From assembly GCF_001012815.1 (NCBI RefSeq), contig NZ_JYJP01000143.1:88549-152548 (forward strand): a DNA stretch of 64,000 nucleotides, given 5' to 3'. Positions 11,101-19,895 of this stretch are shown here, in pieces. The translations under genes and the position numbers were made by a program. The notes under the pieces are model-generated. The model saw nothing but the letters and a program-made list of their open reading frames with translations. It was not told the origin of the DNA and did no database searches. Every line of letters begins with the position of its first letter. The stretch's first letter is position 1. The DNA comes from Vibrio mexicanus (GTDB lineage Bacteria > Pseudomonadota > Gammaproteobacteria > Enterobacterales > Vibrionaceae).

Positions 11101-11550
11101 AATAACCTAGAGACCGCAATTGAAGCTTTGTCTAGCTATGCATTTGAAGGCGACAAGAATAAGCTGCAACAACTTAAAGAGCTTGGTGGCGAATTCACTC
11201 GGTTGGCAGACAAGGTATCGGGGGAGACCCGTTCTAAGCAAGATATTATGCGTGAAGTGTTAGTAGAATCGATGACGAATGCTTTGGAGTACTGGGAACG
11301 AGTCACAGGTCAAACTAAGTTTACCTTTGCTGAACAAAGTGGCTTATGGCGCGTGTATCTGGACCGCAGCACCCTGCAAACCCGAACGCTAGATAAGTAC
11401 CTAAGAGTGGAAACATTGCCTAAGACGCCTCGCTGGAGAACGGTACTAAGCTCTCTCGATTACATCCTTGAACACTGCCAAGAGCAAGGCCCAGAGCGAA
11501 CTCATATTGAAGGCTTAAGGGATAAGCTTCAGCACTTGTTGACCAGCTAA
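8162..11550 (+). CDS. chiS: Hybrid sensor kinase ChiS, chitin-responsive regulator, one frameshift
   Basis: Membrane sensor that activates the chitin utilisation programme in V. cholerae, where it is known to bind DNA directly through a C-terminal domain while kept in check by periplasmic CBP. Two membrane segments (about residues 17-40 and 356-380) bracket a periplasmic sensor region. They are followed by HAMP, a HisKA helix with SHELRTP (phospho-His near 470), an ATPase domain with DTGQGIPAEQ and GAGLGLSIS, and a receiver domain with LLLLDIMMPG (Asp near 773). A 290-residue C-terminal part ends in the DNA-binding region. The frame breaks near 8871 in GGGGCCC; one added base gives 1129 residues. 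Location immediately upstream of the cbp operon supports the name. Confidence 0.92.
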
Positions 11551-11566
11551 CAGAACCCCTATCTCG

Positions 11567-11598
11567 ATAAAAAGCGCCTTTTAAAGGCGCTTTTTTTA
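11567..11598 (+). terminator. Rho-independent terminator after chiS
   Basis: Near-palindromic AAAGCGCCTTT / AAAGGCGCTTT followed by seven T. It separates chiS from the chitobiose operon promoter region. Confidence 0.85.
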
Positions 11599-11905
11599 TC
11601 TCCCAATTACGCTCTAGTATTTGCGTTTCAATCTATACCACTCCACTCAATTAATTCATCAGCCAAAATAAGCAAATTTGAGGCATTGAATAATGCTGAT
11701 AAAACCGTAAAAACACTGATTGTTCGTGCCTCTAATCGCGTAATTACCCCATAAAAGTTAGAGATTTAGTCCAGATTGCGAACCGAATCACAACATTTCG
11801 GCAGTTTTAAATTAACTCCAAAAATTAACGACAAAACAGCTTAGTGAGTAAGATCTCAAAAATAGAGACCAAACAAAAAAAGTCAGACCCAGAAAGAGCA
11901 AAAAA

Positions 11906-11921
11906 GTAAGTGAACACTTAC
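11906..11921. promoter_or_regulatory. Palindrome GTAAGTG-AA-CACTTAC upstream of the chitobiose operon
   Basis: A perfect 7-bp inverted repeat with a 2-bp centre. Eleven bases (TGAACACTTAC) are identical to the left arm of the efflux-operon repeat at 3590-3600. A regulatory protein site is plausible; its ligand protein is unknown. Confidence 0.35.
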
Positions 11922-12009
11922 AAACCAAGACCGAAACGTAGAAAAGTGAGAGGTAGATCAGAGTGCAATAATTGAACGAATATAAAAAAAAAACGGACTT
12001 ATTAACGTG

Positions 12010-12038
12010 TTTGACGTCGGTAAGTGACATTTTGACGT
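12010..12038 (+). promoter_or_regulatory. Direct repeats TTTGACGT spaced two helical turns apart
   Basis: TTTGACGT occurs at 12010-12017 and again at 12031-12038, start-to-start 21 bp. Same-face repeats about 200 bases before cbp are candidate ChiS-binding sites, or -35-like elements, of the chb promoter. This is inference from position only. Confidence 0.4.
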
Positions 12039-12093
12039 TTTTAACGGGAAATGAAATTGCTAAATGGGTCATTAGCGTGTTTTCTTACTCATG

Positions 12094-12171
12094 CCAAAGG
12101 CCTACAGGCCACTCTAGTTTTCTACTTCCTCCGAGTAGAAAACGTTTCAATGAGGTAGGCCTTGGAGAGTG
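12094..12171 (+). promoter_or_regulatory. Structured leader element before cbp
   Basis: Three pairings are visible. CCAAAGGCCTAC (12094-12105) pairs with GTAGGCCTTGG (12155-12165). CACTCT (12110-12115) pairs with AGAGTG (12166-12171). GTTTTCTACT (12117-12126) pairs with AGTAGAAAAC (12134-12143) around the loop TCCTCCG. The first two pairings cross, so together they would make a pseudoknot; a local GGCC-TACA-GGCC hairpin competes. It ends about 50 bases before the cbp ribosome site. No known riboswitch or sRNA family is recognised. Confidence 0.5.
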
Positions 12172-12232
12172 TTTATCAATTGATGACATTCATATCCATT
12201 AGTGAAATGAAAGCAAATAGTAAGGAACAGCT

Positions 12233-13906
12233 ATGCTTGCCAAAATTAAAAAAACAGCACTAGCCACTGCAGTAATCGCTACAGCAGCAACAGGTGTAAC
12301 AGCTCCAGCAATCGCACAAAGTGAGCTAACTATTGTACCGCAGTTCTACCCAACGTTTGTAAGGAACTTCAACCCGTTCCTAGATACAGCGCTTAACACA
12401 ACTACTGAGTTCATCTACGAGCCTCTAGTTGTTTTCAACCAAATGCACGGTAACGAGCCAGTTATGCGTCTAGCAGAAGACTTCTACATGTCTGATGACT
12501 TGATGGAAGTAACTTTCGTTCTGCGTGAAGGTATCAAATGGTCTGACGGTGAAGCAATCACTGCTGATGACATCAAGTTCACAATCGATCTTCTAGCTAA
12601 GCAGCCTGAGCTTGACCGTACTGGTGTAAACTCAGTTGTTAAATCTGTTAAGACTGAAGGCGACCGTAAAGTTATCTTCTCTCTAGTAGAAGCAACTTCT
12701 AACGCTCCATTCGAGATCACTAAGGTATCTTTCGTTCCTGAGCACATCTGGAGCAAAGTTGATAAGCCAGAAACGTTCTCTAACGAAAACCCTGTAGGTT
12801 CTGGTCCTTTCACTGCAATCGACACGTTTACTCCACAGCTATACGTTCAGTGTCGTAACCCTAACTACTGGGACAACGTGAACCTAGAAGTTGACTGTCT
12901 ACGTCTTCCACAGATCGCTGGTAACGATCAGCTACTAGCTCGCATCATCAACTCTGAGCTAGACTGGACTTCATCGTTCATCCCTGACATCGACAGCACA
13001 TACGCAGCTGCAAACCCTAACCACAAGTACTGGACTCCAGCGGCGGGTACTCAGTCGTTCATGATGAACTACAAAACGCCAAAAGAAGGTAACAACGAAG
13101 CAATCAACAACATTGACTTCCGTCGTGCATTCTCTATGGCTATCGACCGTCAAACTATCGTTGACATCGCGTTCTACGGTATTGGTTTCCCTAACAACTA
13201 CGCTTCTGGTCTAGGTGACGCTCACAAAGCATGGGCTGATCAAGCGGTTTACAACAAGTACAAAGGCTACAACACGTACAATGTTGCAAACGCTAAAGCT
13301 CTTCTAAAAGAAGCAGGCTTTAAAGACACTAACGGTGACGGTTTCGTAGAAACTCCAACTGGTAAAGAAATCAGCTTTGAAATCATCTCGCCAAACGGCT
13401 GGACTGACTTCAACAACACTGTACAGCTTGGTGTAGAGCAACTTGCTGAAGTAGGTATTAAAGCAGTTGCACGTACTCCTGACTTCGCGGTTTACAACAA
13501 AGCGATGCAAGATGCGACATACGACATCGGCTACACAAACTACTTCCTAGGTGCGGATCCACACCAATACTGGAACGATACTTACAACTCAGCTCTACAA
13601 GAAGGTGAAGGTAAGCCACGTTTCGCAATGCACCACTGGAAGAGTGATGAGCTAGACAGCCTGCTAAACAGCTTCTACAAGACAGCAGACCGTCAAGAGC
13701 AACTTGAAATTGCACACAGCATCCAGAAGAAAATTGCAGAGAACCAAATCACTATCCCTGTAATGACTGGTGCGTCTAACTTCCAGTACAACACTACTCG
13801 TTTCGACGGTTGGTGGAATGAGAACAACCCTAAAGGTCGTCCAATGGTATGGGCTGGCGTTCAGGAGCGTCTACTTCAAGTACTTGATCTAAAACCTAAA
13901 TCTTAA
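12233..13906 (+). CDS. cbp: Periplasmic chitin-oligosaccharide-binding protein CBP
   Basis: Solute-binding protein of the SBP_bac_5 (oligopeptide-binding-like) family that captures (GlcNAc)n in the periplasm for the adjacent ABC importer. In V. cholerae it also restrains ChiS when unliganded. A signal peptide of about 29 residues ends APAIAQS, followed by the mature start ELTIVPQFYPTF and the typical VTFVLREGIKWSDGE and DIKFTIDLL stretches. The length of 557 residues is usual. The ribosome site AAGGAA lies five bases before the ATG. Codon usage looks strongly biased, as expected of an abundant protein, and a hairpin directly after the stop separates it from the permease genes. Confidence 0.92.
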   Translation: MLAKIKKTALATAVIATAATGVTAPAIAQSELTIVPQFYPTFVRNFNPFLDTALNTTTEFIYEPLVVFNQMHGNEPVMRLAEDFYMSDDLMEVTFVLREGIKWSDGEAITADDIKFTIDLLAKQPELDRTGVNSVVKSVKTEGDRKVIFSLVEATSNAPFEITKVSFVPEHIWSKVDKPETFSNENPVGSGPFTAIDTFTPQLYVQCRNPNYWDNVNLEVDCLRLPQIAGNDQLLARIINSELDWTSSFIPDIDSTYAAANPNHKYWTPAAGTQSFMMNYKTPKEGNNEAINNIDFRRAFSMAIDRQTIVDIAFYGIGFPNNYASGLGDAHKAWADQAVYNKYKGYNTYNVANAKALLKEAGFKDTNGDGFVETPTGKEISFEIISPNGWTDFNNTVQLGVEQLAEVGIKAVARTPDFAVYNKAMQDATYDIGYTNYFLGADPHQYWNDTYNSALQEGEGKPRFAMHHWKSDELDSLLNSFYKTADRQEQLEIAHSIQKKIAENQITIPVMTGASNFQYNTTRFDGWWNENNPKGRPMVWAGVQERLLQVLDLKPKS

Positions 13907-13919
13907 TTTCTAGTTAGTT

Positions 13920-13950
13920 TGCGGTGCGCGCCTTGCGCACCGCCTTTTCC
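13920..13950 (+). terminator. Intercistronic hairpin/partial terminator after cbp
   Basis: Stem GCGGTGCGC / GCGCACCGC with a five-base loop, then CTTTT. Placed between a highly expressed binding protein and its membrane partners, it probably stabilises or attenuates the transcript rather than ending it completely. Confidence 0.65.
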
Positions 13951-14050
13951 CCCTTCCTTTATAGAAGCGTATTTATGGCGCCAGTCGTCAGGGGTTTTTT
14001 CGTCCAGAAACCAGCCACAGGATAGTCGCTGGCATGGAAAGGTGTGAGTT

Positions 14051-15037
14051 ATGGGATTTTTTCTACGACGTTTATCGTTCTACTTCTTAGCGTTCTTAGT
14101 GGCCGCTACGATCAACTTTATTATACCGCGAGCAATGCCAGGTGACCCAGTTACCATGATGTTCGCTAACGCAACTGTTCAGGTAACACCAGAGCGTATC
14201 GCCGCAATGACAAAGCTACTTGGCTTTGTAGATGGCCCACTACATGAACAATATTTTACTTACCTGAAAAGTATCTTTAGCTGGAATCTTGGTATTTCAA
14301 TTCAAACTTACCCACAAACAGTAAATGCTATGCTTGGCAACGCTGTGGGTTGGTCACTGTTCCTTGCGGGTACAGCGGTTGTTCTATCTTTCTGTATCGG
14401 TTCGGTATTAGGTATTTTTGCAGCATGGAAGCGCGGCAGCAAATACGACGCGTTTATCTCCCCTGCCATGCTCGTTGTGCAAGCGGTACCGGCCGTAGTT
14501 ACTGCGATGCTAGCTCTCTATACCTTCGCAATCAGCTTTAAATGGTTCCCGACCAGCTACGCCTATACTCCGGGCCTGATCCCTGATTGGACAAGCTGGG
14601 AGTTTTATAAGGATGTTGCTTACCACGCAGTTCTTCCTCTAATTTGTGCAACCATCATTCAGATTGGTGGCTTCCTAATCAGCATGCGTAACAACATGAT
14701 TAACCTGCTGAACGAAGACTACATTACAATGGCAAAAGGTAAAGGCCTTAGCGAAAACCGCGTTGTCTTCAACTACGCTGCACGTAACGCGATGCTACCG
14801 AGTGTAACCGCACTTTCAATGGCTCTTGGTATGGCAATTGGTGGTCAGTTGATTATCGAAATCATCTTTAACTACCCAGGCCTAGGTACTGTTCTTCTTA
14901 ATGCGATCAACGCTCGTGACTACCAGGTTCTACAAGGTCAGCTACTTATTATGACTCTGTTTATGCTGTTCTTTAACTTCCTAGCAGACTTGTTAATCGT
15001 TGTACTGGATCCTCGCCTACGTAAGGGAGGTAAATAA
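14051..15037 (+). CDS. Chitobiose ABC transporter permease 1 (DppB-like)
   Basis: Inner-membrane permease of the peptide/opine/nickel type ABC importers. The N-terminal helix LSFYFLAFLVAATINFIIPR is followed by PGDPV, six predicted membrane helices and the EAA loop near residues 215-250 (NMINLLNEDYITMAKGKGLS) that contacts the ATPase. At 328 residues it is typical. It follows cbp after 144 bases and precedes the second permease by two bases, so it serves chitin-oligosaccharide import rather than peptides; that specificity is inferred from the operon and the V. cholerae counterpart. Confidence 0.9.
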   Translation: MGFFLRRLSFYFLAFLVAATINFIIPRAMPGDPVTMMFANATVQVTPERIAAMTKLLGFVDGPLHEQYFTYLKSIFSWNLGISIQTYPQTVNAMLGNAVGWSLFLAGTAVVLSFCIGSVLGIFAAWKRGSKYDAFISPAMLVVQAVPAVVTAMLALYTFAISFKWFPTSYAYTPGLIPDWTSWEFYKDVAYHAVLPLICATIIQIGGFLISMRNNMINLLNEDYITMAKGKGLSENRVVFNYAARNAMLPSVTALSMALGMAIGGQLIIEIIFNYPGLGTVLLNAINARDYQVLQGQLLIMTLFMLFFNFLADLLIVVLDPRLRKGGK

Positions 15038-15039
15038 TC

Positions 15040-16065
15040 ATGAAAGCTCTCATTAAACTACTTTCGAATAACGGTAAGGCTCTTATTGGCCTAGCAATTA
15101 TCAGTGTTTTTATCTTTGGTGCTATCTTCGCGCCGCTTATTACTAAGCACGCGCCAGACCGTAAAACTGGTAATCCACATGAATACCCAGCTTTCGTAGT
15201 TAAAGCTGCACAAAACAACCCTGACGGTTGGGTTGCACAAAACCTAGCAGATAACCGCCGTACATTACTGATGTCTAAAAAGGCTGATCACGTACTAGGT
15301 ACTTCACGTATGGGTCGTGACGTGTGGTCTCAGGTTGTATACGGAACTCGTACTTCTTTGGCTGTTGGTTTTGGCGCAGGTATCGTTGTATGTTTCCTAG
15401 CAACGGTAATTGGTGTATCAGCAGGTTACTTTGGTGGTCGAGTTGATGACGTACTCACCGCGGCTATGAACATCATGCTAGTAATACCGCAATTCCCATT
15501 ACTGTTTGTAATCGCCGCCTTTATTGGGCAAGCGGGGCCATTAACCATTGCGATAGTAATTGGTGTGACCTCCTGGGCCTGGGGTGCACGTGTTGTTCGA
15601 GCCCAAACACTATCACTACGTGAGAAAGAATTTGTTAAAGCGGCTGAAGTATTGGGTGAATCTTCATGGCGTATCATCTTTGTAGAAATCCTACCTAACC
15701 TAGTGTCAATCGTTGGTGCAAGCTTCATCGGTTCTGTAATGCTAGCAATCATGACAGAAGCAACGCTATCGTTCCTAGGTCTTGGCGACCCAAGCAGCAT
15801 TAGCTGGGGCGTAATGCTTAACAACGTACGTACGTCTTCATCAATGCTTGTTGGCGCTTGGTGGGAACTACTTGCTCCATGTATCGCACTTATCTTTATT
15901 GCAATTGGTCTTGCGCTTCTTAACTTCGCAGTTGATGAAATCGCAAACCCGCAATTACGTTCTCACAAAGGCATGAAACGCTGGAAGAAGCTTGCAGAGC
16001 AAGACAAAGCTGAGCGTAGCCCAGAACTACCACCACAAAATGCACTATGGAGCGGAGATAAATAA
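15040..16065 (+). CDS. Chitobiose ABC transporter permease 2 (DppC-like)
   Basis: Second permease subunit. It has an N-terminal OppC-type helix (ALIGLAIISVFIFGAIFAPL), five further helices and the EAA loop (REKEFVKAAEVLGESSWRII). A longer than usual insert (about residues 38-85) between TM1 and the core is periplasmic by prediction. The hydrophilic C-terminal tail, rich in Lys/Glu/Pro, is cytoplasmic. Two-base spacing on each side implies translational coupling with the flanking genes. Confidence 0.9.
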   Translation: MKALIKLLSNNGKALIGLAIISVFIFGAIFAPLITKHAPDRKTGNPHEYPAFVVKAAQNNPDGWVAQNLADNRRTLLMSKKADHVLGTSRMGRDVWSQVVYGTRTSLAVGFGAGIVVCFLATVIGVSAGYFGGRVDDVLTAAMNIMLVIPQFPLLFVIAAFIGQAGPLTIAIVIGVTSWAWGARVVRAQTLSLREKEFVKAAEVLGESSWRIIFVEILPNLVSIVGASFIGSVMLAIMTEATLSFLGLGDPSSISWGVMLNNVRTSSSMLVGAWWELLAPCIALIFIAIGLALLNFAVDEIANPQLRSHKGMKRWKKLAEQDKAERSPELPPQNALWSGDK

Positions 16066-16067
16066 TC

Positions 16068-17051
16068 ATGACTGAACCACTAATTTCTATCCGCAACTTA
16101 TGCGTAGACTACATTACAGAAGCTGGCGACGTTCGTGCTTGTAACAACGTTAGCTTCGACATCGCACCAGGTGAAGTGTTTGGCCTGGCGGGTGAATCAG
16201 GTTGTGGTAAATCAACCGTAGCATTCTCACTAATGCGTCTTCATAAGCCGCCAGCATTTATCACCGGCGGTGAGGTTATCTTCAATGGTGAAGATATCCT
16301 CAAATACAGCGATGAGCGCATGACAGCGTTCCGCTGGAGCGAAATGTCAATGGTTTTCCAAAGTGCGATGAACGCTCTAAACCCAGTACTTACAATGGAA
16401 GAGCAGTTCTGTGATGTCATCATGCGTCACACTAATATGACGCGTGAACAAGCAAAACGCCGTGCAGAAGGTCTACTGGAAATCGTTGATATTCACCCTA
16501 ACCGTCTGAACGACTACCCTCACCAGTTCTCTGGTGGTATGCGTCAGCGTTTGGTTATCGCGATTGCACTCGCTCTGAATCCGAAAATGATCATCATGGA
16601 TGAGCCTACAACAGCACTTGATGTGGTTGTACAACGCGAAATCCTACAGAAGATCTACGCACTGAAAGAAGAATTTGGCTTTGCAATTTTGTTCATCACC
16701 CATGACTTGTCACTAATGGTCGAGTTCTCCGACCGTATCGGCATCATGTACTCTGGTGAGCTTATCGAAGTCGCGCCATCGAAAGAGATTTTGACTACAC
16801 CATACCACCCTTACACGAAAGGTCTGGGTAGCTCTTTCCCTCCATTAACTGGCCCTAAGACCAAGCTAACTGGTATTCCAGGCAACCCATTGAACTTATT
16901 AGAAGTTCCACAAGGTTGTCGATTCCAGGCACGTTGTGACCGAGTACATGAAGCGTGTACTAAGGTTCCAACTACGCTACGTCAAATTGAGCCAAACCGT
17001 TTATCGAACTGTCACCTTTACGGTGAGCCAATTGCTCAAGCAAAAGTGTAA
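16068..17051 (+). CDS. Chitobiose ABC transporter ATPase 1 (DppD-like)
   Basis: ATP-binding subunit of the oligosaccharide importer. It shows Walker A GESGCGKST, the signature FSGGMRQR, Walker B IIMDEPTTALD and the switch His in FITHDLSLM. The C-terminal oligopeptide/dipeptide extension (about residues 235-300) has the conserved pattern of cysteines GCRFQARCDRVHEAC, which in related dipeptide transporters can hold an Fe-S cluster. It forms a heterodimer with the next gene product. Confidence 0.9.
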   Translation: MTEPLISIRNLCVDYITEAGDVRACNNVSFDIAPGEVFGLAGESGCGKSTVAFSLMRLHKPPAFITGGEVIFNGEDILKYSDERMTAFRWSEMSMVFQSAMNALNPVLTMEEQFCDVIMRHTNMTREQAKRRAEGLLEIVDIHPNRLNDYPHQFSGGMRQRLVIAIALALNPKMIIMDEPTTALDVVVQREILQKIYALKEEFGFAILFITHDLSLMVEFSDRIGIMYSGELIEVAPSKEILTTPYHPYTKGLGSSFPPLTGPKTKLTGIPGNPLNLLEVPQGCRFQARCDRVHEACTKVPTTLRQIEPNRLSNCHLYGEPIAQAKV

Positions 17052-17094
17052 ACAGCGATAGATAAATAAGAAGTATAAGTTTCTGGAGACAATT

Positions 17095-18086
17095 ATGAGC
17101 AAACAATATGGCGAGCTACTCGTAGAAGGGAAAAATGTCGTTAAAGATTTCCCTCTTAACAGCAACTCTCTAAAGCAAACAAAGATGCGCGCAATTAATG
17201 ACGTGTCTTTCAAAATGTACAAAGGTCGCGGCCTATCAGTTGTTGGTGAATCAGGTTCTGGTAAATCAACAACGGCAAAAATGATCGCGAAGATGTACGC
17301 ACCAACCGAAGGTGTGATCGAGTACAAGGGGCGTGATATCCAAGATATCACCTCTCGTGCAGACCTGATGCACTACCGTGAAGGCGTGCAGATGGTGTGG
17401 CAAGACCCGTTTGGTTCTCTTAACCCAACGCACAACATCTTCCACCACATTGCGCGTCCGTTGCTTATCCACAAGAAAGTAACACCGGGCAATAAAAAAG
17501 AGCTACAAGAACGCGTTTACGATCTTCTTGAACAAGTAGGCTTGATTCCACCAAAAGAGACGGCAGAGAAGTTCCCTCATCAGCTGTCTGGTGGTCAACG
17601 TCAACGTGTCAACCTAGCGCGTAACATTGCAGTAGGTGCAGAGGTTGTACTCGCTGACGAACCAACTTCGATGCTGGATGTATCGATTCGTGCAGGTGTT
17701 CTTAACCTGATGGAAGAGATGAAGTTTGAGAAGCAAATGTCACTTCTTTACATCACGCACGATATCGCAACTGCGCGTTACATCGCTGAAGATCTTGCGG
17801 TTATGTACGTAGGTCACATGGTCGAATGGGGTGACACTGAAGAGATCATCCACGATCCTCAACACCCGTACACGCAGCTTCTTGTTTCTGCCGTGCCAGA
17901 TCCAAGCAAGTCAATTCACGAGAAGCTGAAAGGCAACAAAGGTGAAATCCCACTTTGGACGCAGCATCTGTCGGTTGTCCATTTGCGGGCCGCTGTACTC
18001 ACGCGACTGAACAATGTCGTGAGCAACTTCCGGGTGTGACTCAGCTATCTGAAAACCACTTCGTACGCTGTTACCTATACGAATAA
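17095..18086 (+). CDS. Chitobiose ABC transporter ATPase 2 (DppF-like), one frameshift
   Basis: Second ATPase subunit. It shows Walker A GESGSGKST, the signature LSGGQRQR, Walker B VVLADEPTSMLD and the switch LYITHDIA. As written the frame ends at 18039 with an unrelated tail. One missing C near 17962 (ACGCAGCA for ACGCCAGCA) shifts it. Restoring the base gives the family tail SVGCPFAGRCTHATEQC and a stop at 18084-18086, about 330 residues in all. The repaired tail carries the same cysteine pattern as the first ATPase, which is strong support that the truncation is an error. Confidence 0.88.
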
Positions 18087-18097
18087 TTGCACAATAA

Positions 18098-18127
18098 GGC
18101 TCGACGGCATTCCGTCGAGCCTCTTTT
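18098..18127 (+). terminator. Hairpin after the ABC genes
   Basis: Perfect 10-bp stem GGCTCGACGG / CCGTCGAGCC with a four-base loop followed by TCTTTT. It lies between the importer genes and the catabolic genes and may give partial termination within the operon. Confidence 0.7.
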
Positions 18128-18176
18128 AGCTTTTACTGACCCCAATAATAACAATAATATTTTCCGGAGAGATTCA

Positions 18177-19895
18177 ATGCTGCTACTCACCAACCACATT
18201 GGTTATGAAGCAACAGGCCCAAAACAAGCCATTATCATGACGAGCAAAGCCCGCCTTTCCTCTTATAATGTTCTGCTTGTATGCGCTAAAGGCCACCACA
18301 CAGTCGCTACCCTTGATGTAGAAAAACACGGGAAAGTAGCGAACTGGCATCAGGGTTACTTTTACAGCATCGACTTTAGCCAAGTGAATCTTTGCGGAAA
18401 ATATTATCTTCGTTTCGACAACATCAAATCAGATACTTTCGAGATCGGTAACAACATCCTTATGGATAAGACGTTTTCCGATTTGTTGCACTACTTCAAG
18501 TCTCAACGATGTACTGGCATTTTTGACCAAAAGGACAAGCAAGTACCGCTGCTAGGCACTAATACTACTGCCGACGTGCGTGGCGGCTGGTACGATGCTT
18601 CTGGTGACGTAAGTAAGTACTTAAGTCACCTTTCTTACGCCAACTACCTAAATCCACAGCAGATCCCAATGGTGACTTGGAATATGCTCAAAGGTTTAGA
18701 AGATTTAAAACACCACTCAGATTTTGCTCCGTTCTCTCGTACCCGCCTCATGGAAGAGGCGTTAGTGGGTGCTGATTTCTTAACCCGGATGCAAAATTCT
18801 GAGGGTTATTTCTACATGACCGTGTTCGATAGATGGAGCAAAGATATCGAGCAACGTGAAATCTGTGCTTATGAGACCCAAGACGGCCACAAGTTCGATG
18901 ATTTTGAAGCGGGCTTCCGTCAAGGTGGTGGGGTATCTATCGCCGCCCTTGCTGCAGCGGCTCGCCTAGACGTTCATGGCGACTTAGACCAAGCGACTTA
19001 CCTAGAGAAAGCAATCAAAGGTTACGACCATTTAAAAGAGTTCAACCTCAAGTACCTCAATGATGGTCAAGAAAATATTATCGACGAATACTGTGCACTT
19101 TTAGCGTCGGTCGAACTTTACCGCTCAACACAAAACAACAAATACTTACTCGAAGCACGTATTTGGGCAGAGCGTTTATCAAACCGCCAGTCTACTGATA
19201 GCGAATTTGAACACTTTTGGTCGGCAAATAGTGACGGATCACGTCCTTATTTCCATGCCGCTGAAGCCGGTCTTCCCGTGATCGCATTAGTCGAATACAT
19301 CAATTGTGAAACGGACGATACGTTCAAGAACGCGGCAATCCAAACTGTGGAACGTGCCGTGCAGTTTGAACTAACTATCACTCAAAAAGTCACTAACCCA
19401 TTTGGTTATCCACGTCAGTACGTTAAGTCAGTTGATGGTGACAAACGTGATGCGTTTTTCGTTGCTCAAAACAACGAGAGTGGATATTGGTGGCAAGGTG
19501 AGAACGCGCGCTTAGCATCACTGGCAGCAATGGCATATACCGTCATGCCAGTAATCTCCAATGCAGAGCTAGCTAATCAGCTTACTGCTTACGCGCAAAA
19601 TGCACTCAACTGGATTGTGGGTTTGAACCCATACGATATGTGCATGCTCGATGGCCATGGTCACAACAACCCTGACTACCTCCCACAACTTGGTTTTTAC
19701 AATGCCAAAGGTGGTGTGTGTAACGGCATTACAGCCGGTTTTGACGATGAACTGGACATTGCATTCAATCCAGAAGGCCAGAAAGATGACATGCTACAAA
19801 ACTGGCGTTGGGGTGAGCAGTGGATCCCTCACGGAGCGTGGTTCCTATTCGCGGTAATCAAGCAGTTCAAGCATCTTTCTCAGGAGCAAAACTAA
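18177..19895 (+). CDS. GH9 family exo-beta-glucosaminidase (cytoplasmic)
   Basis: Glycoside hydrolase family 9 protein of the subgroup shown in Vibrio and Photobacterium to release glucosamine from chitosan oligosaccharides, although often annotated endoglucanase or cellobiase. An N-terminal Ig-like domain (about residues 1-95, NHIGYEATGPKQA) precedes the (alpha/alpha)6 catalytic domain with GGWYDASGD (Asp140 and Asp144, the base pair region) and GYWWQGENARLASLAAMAY near the C-terminus. No signal peptide is seen, so it acts on imported sugars. The start at 18177 is preceded by CGGAGAG. The stop overlaps the next ATG by one base. Confidence 0.82.
   Translation: MLLLTNHIGYEATGPKQAIIMTSKARLSSYNVLLVCAKGHHTVATLDVEKHGKVANWHQGYFYSIDFSQVNLCGKYYLRFDNIKSDTFEIGNNILMDKTFSDLLHYFKSQRCTGIFDQKDKQVPLLGTNTTADVRGGWYDASGDVSKYLSHLSYANYLNPQQIPMVTWNMLKGLEDLKHHSDFAPFSRTRLMEEALVGADFLTRMQNSEGYFYMTVFDRWSKDIEQREICAYETQDGHKFDDFEAGFRQGGGVSIAALAAAARLDVHGDLDQATYLEKAIKGYDHLKEFNLKYLNDGQENIIDEYCALLASVELYRSTQNNKYLLEARIWAERLSNRQSTDSEFEHFWSANSDGSRPYFHAAEAGLPVIALVEYINCETDDTFKNAAIQTVERAVQFELTITQKVTNPFGYPRQYVKSVDGDKRDAFFVAQNNESGYWWQGENARLASLAAMAYTVMPVISNAELANQLTAYAQNALNWIVGLNPYDMCMLDGHGHNNPDYLPQLGFYNAKGGVCNGITAGFDDELDIAFNPEGQKDDMLQNWRWGEQWIPHGAWFLFAVIKQFKHLSQEQN

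Larger units (their letters stand above)
11551..12232 (+). other. 682-bp non-coding regulatory region between chiS and cbp
   Basis: Apart from the chiS terminator, no convincing gene lies here. The stretch is AT-rich and contains a 16-bp palindrome (11906-11921), an A10 run (11984-11993), two TTTGACGT repeats 21 bp apart and a complex set of inverted repeats just before cbp. It is the natural site for the ChiS-dependent chb promoter and its leader. I could not place a confident -10/-35 pair. Confidence 0.7.

Noticed and set aside
11812..12072. Minus-strand open frame of 86 codons opposite the chitobiose promoter region
   Set aside because: Composition (long Phe/Leu/Ser runs) reflects AT-rich DNA; no start signal or homology pattern.
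11972..12202. Open frame of 76 codons in the chiS-cbp gap
   Set aside because: It begins with TTG without a ribosome site, has no recognisable family and runs through the inverted repeats; it is more likely leader RNA.
17940..18039. A naturally truncated ABC ATPase C-terminus
   Set aside because: The alternative frame encodes the exact family tail with its cysteine pattern and a proper stop at 18086.
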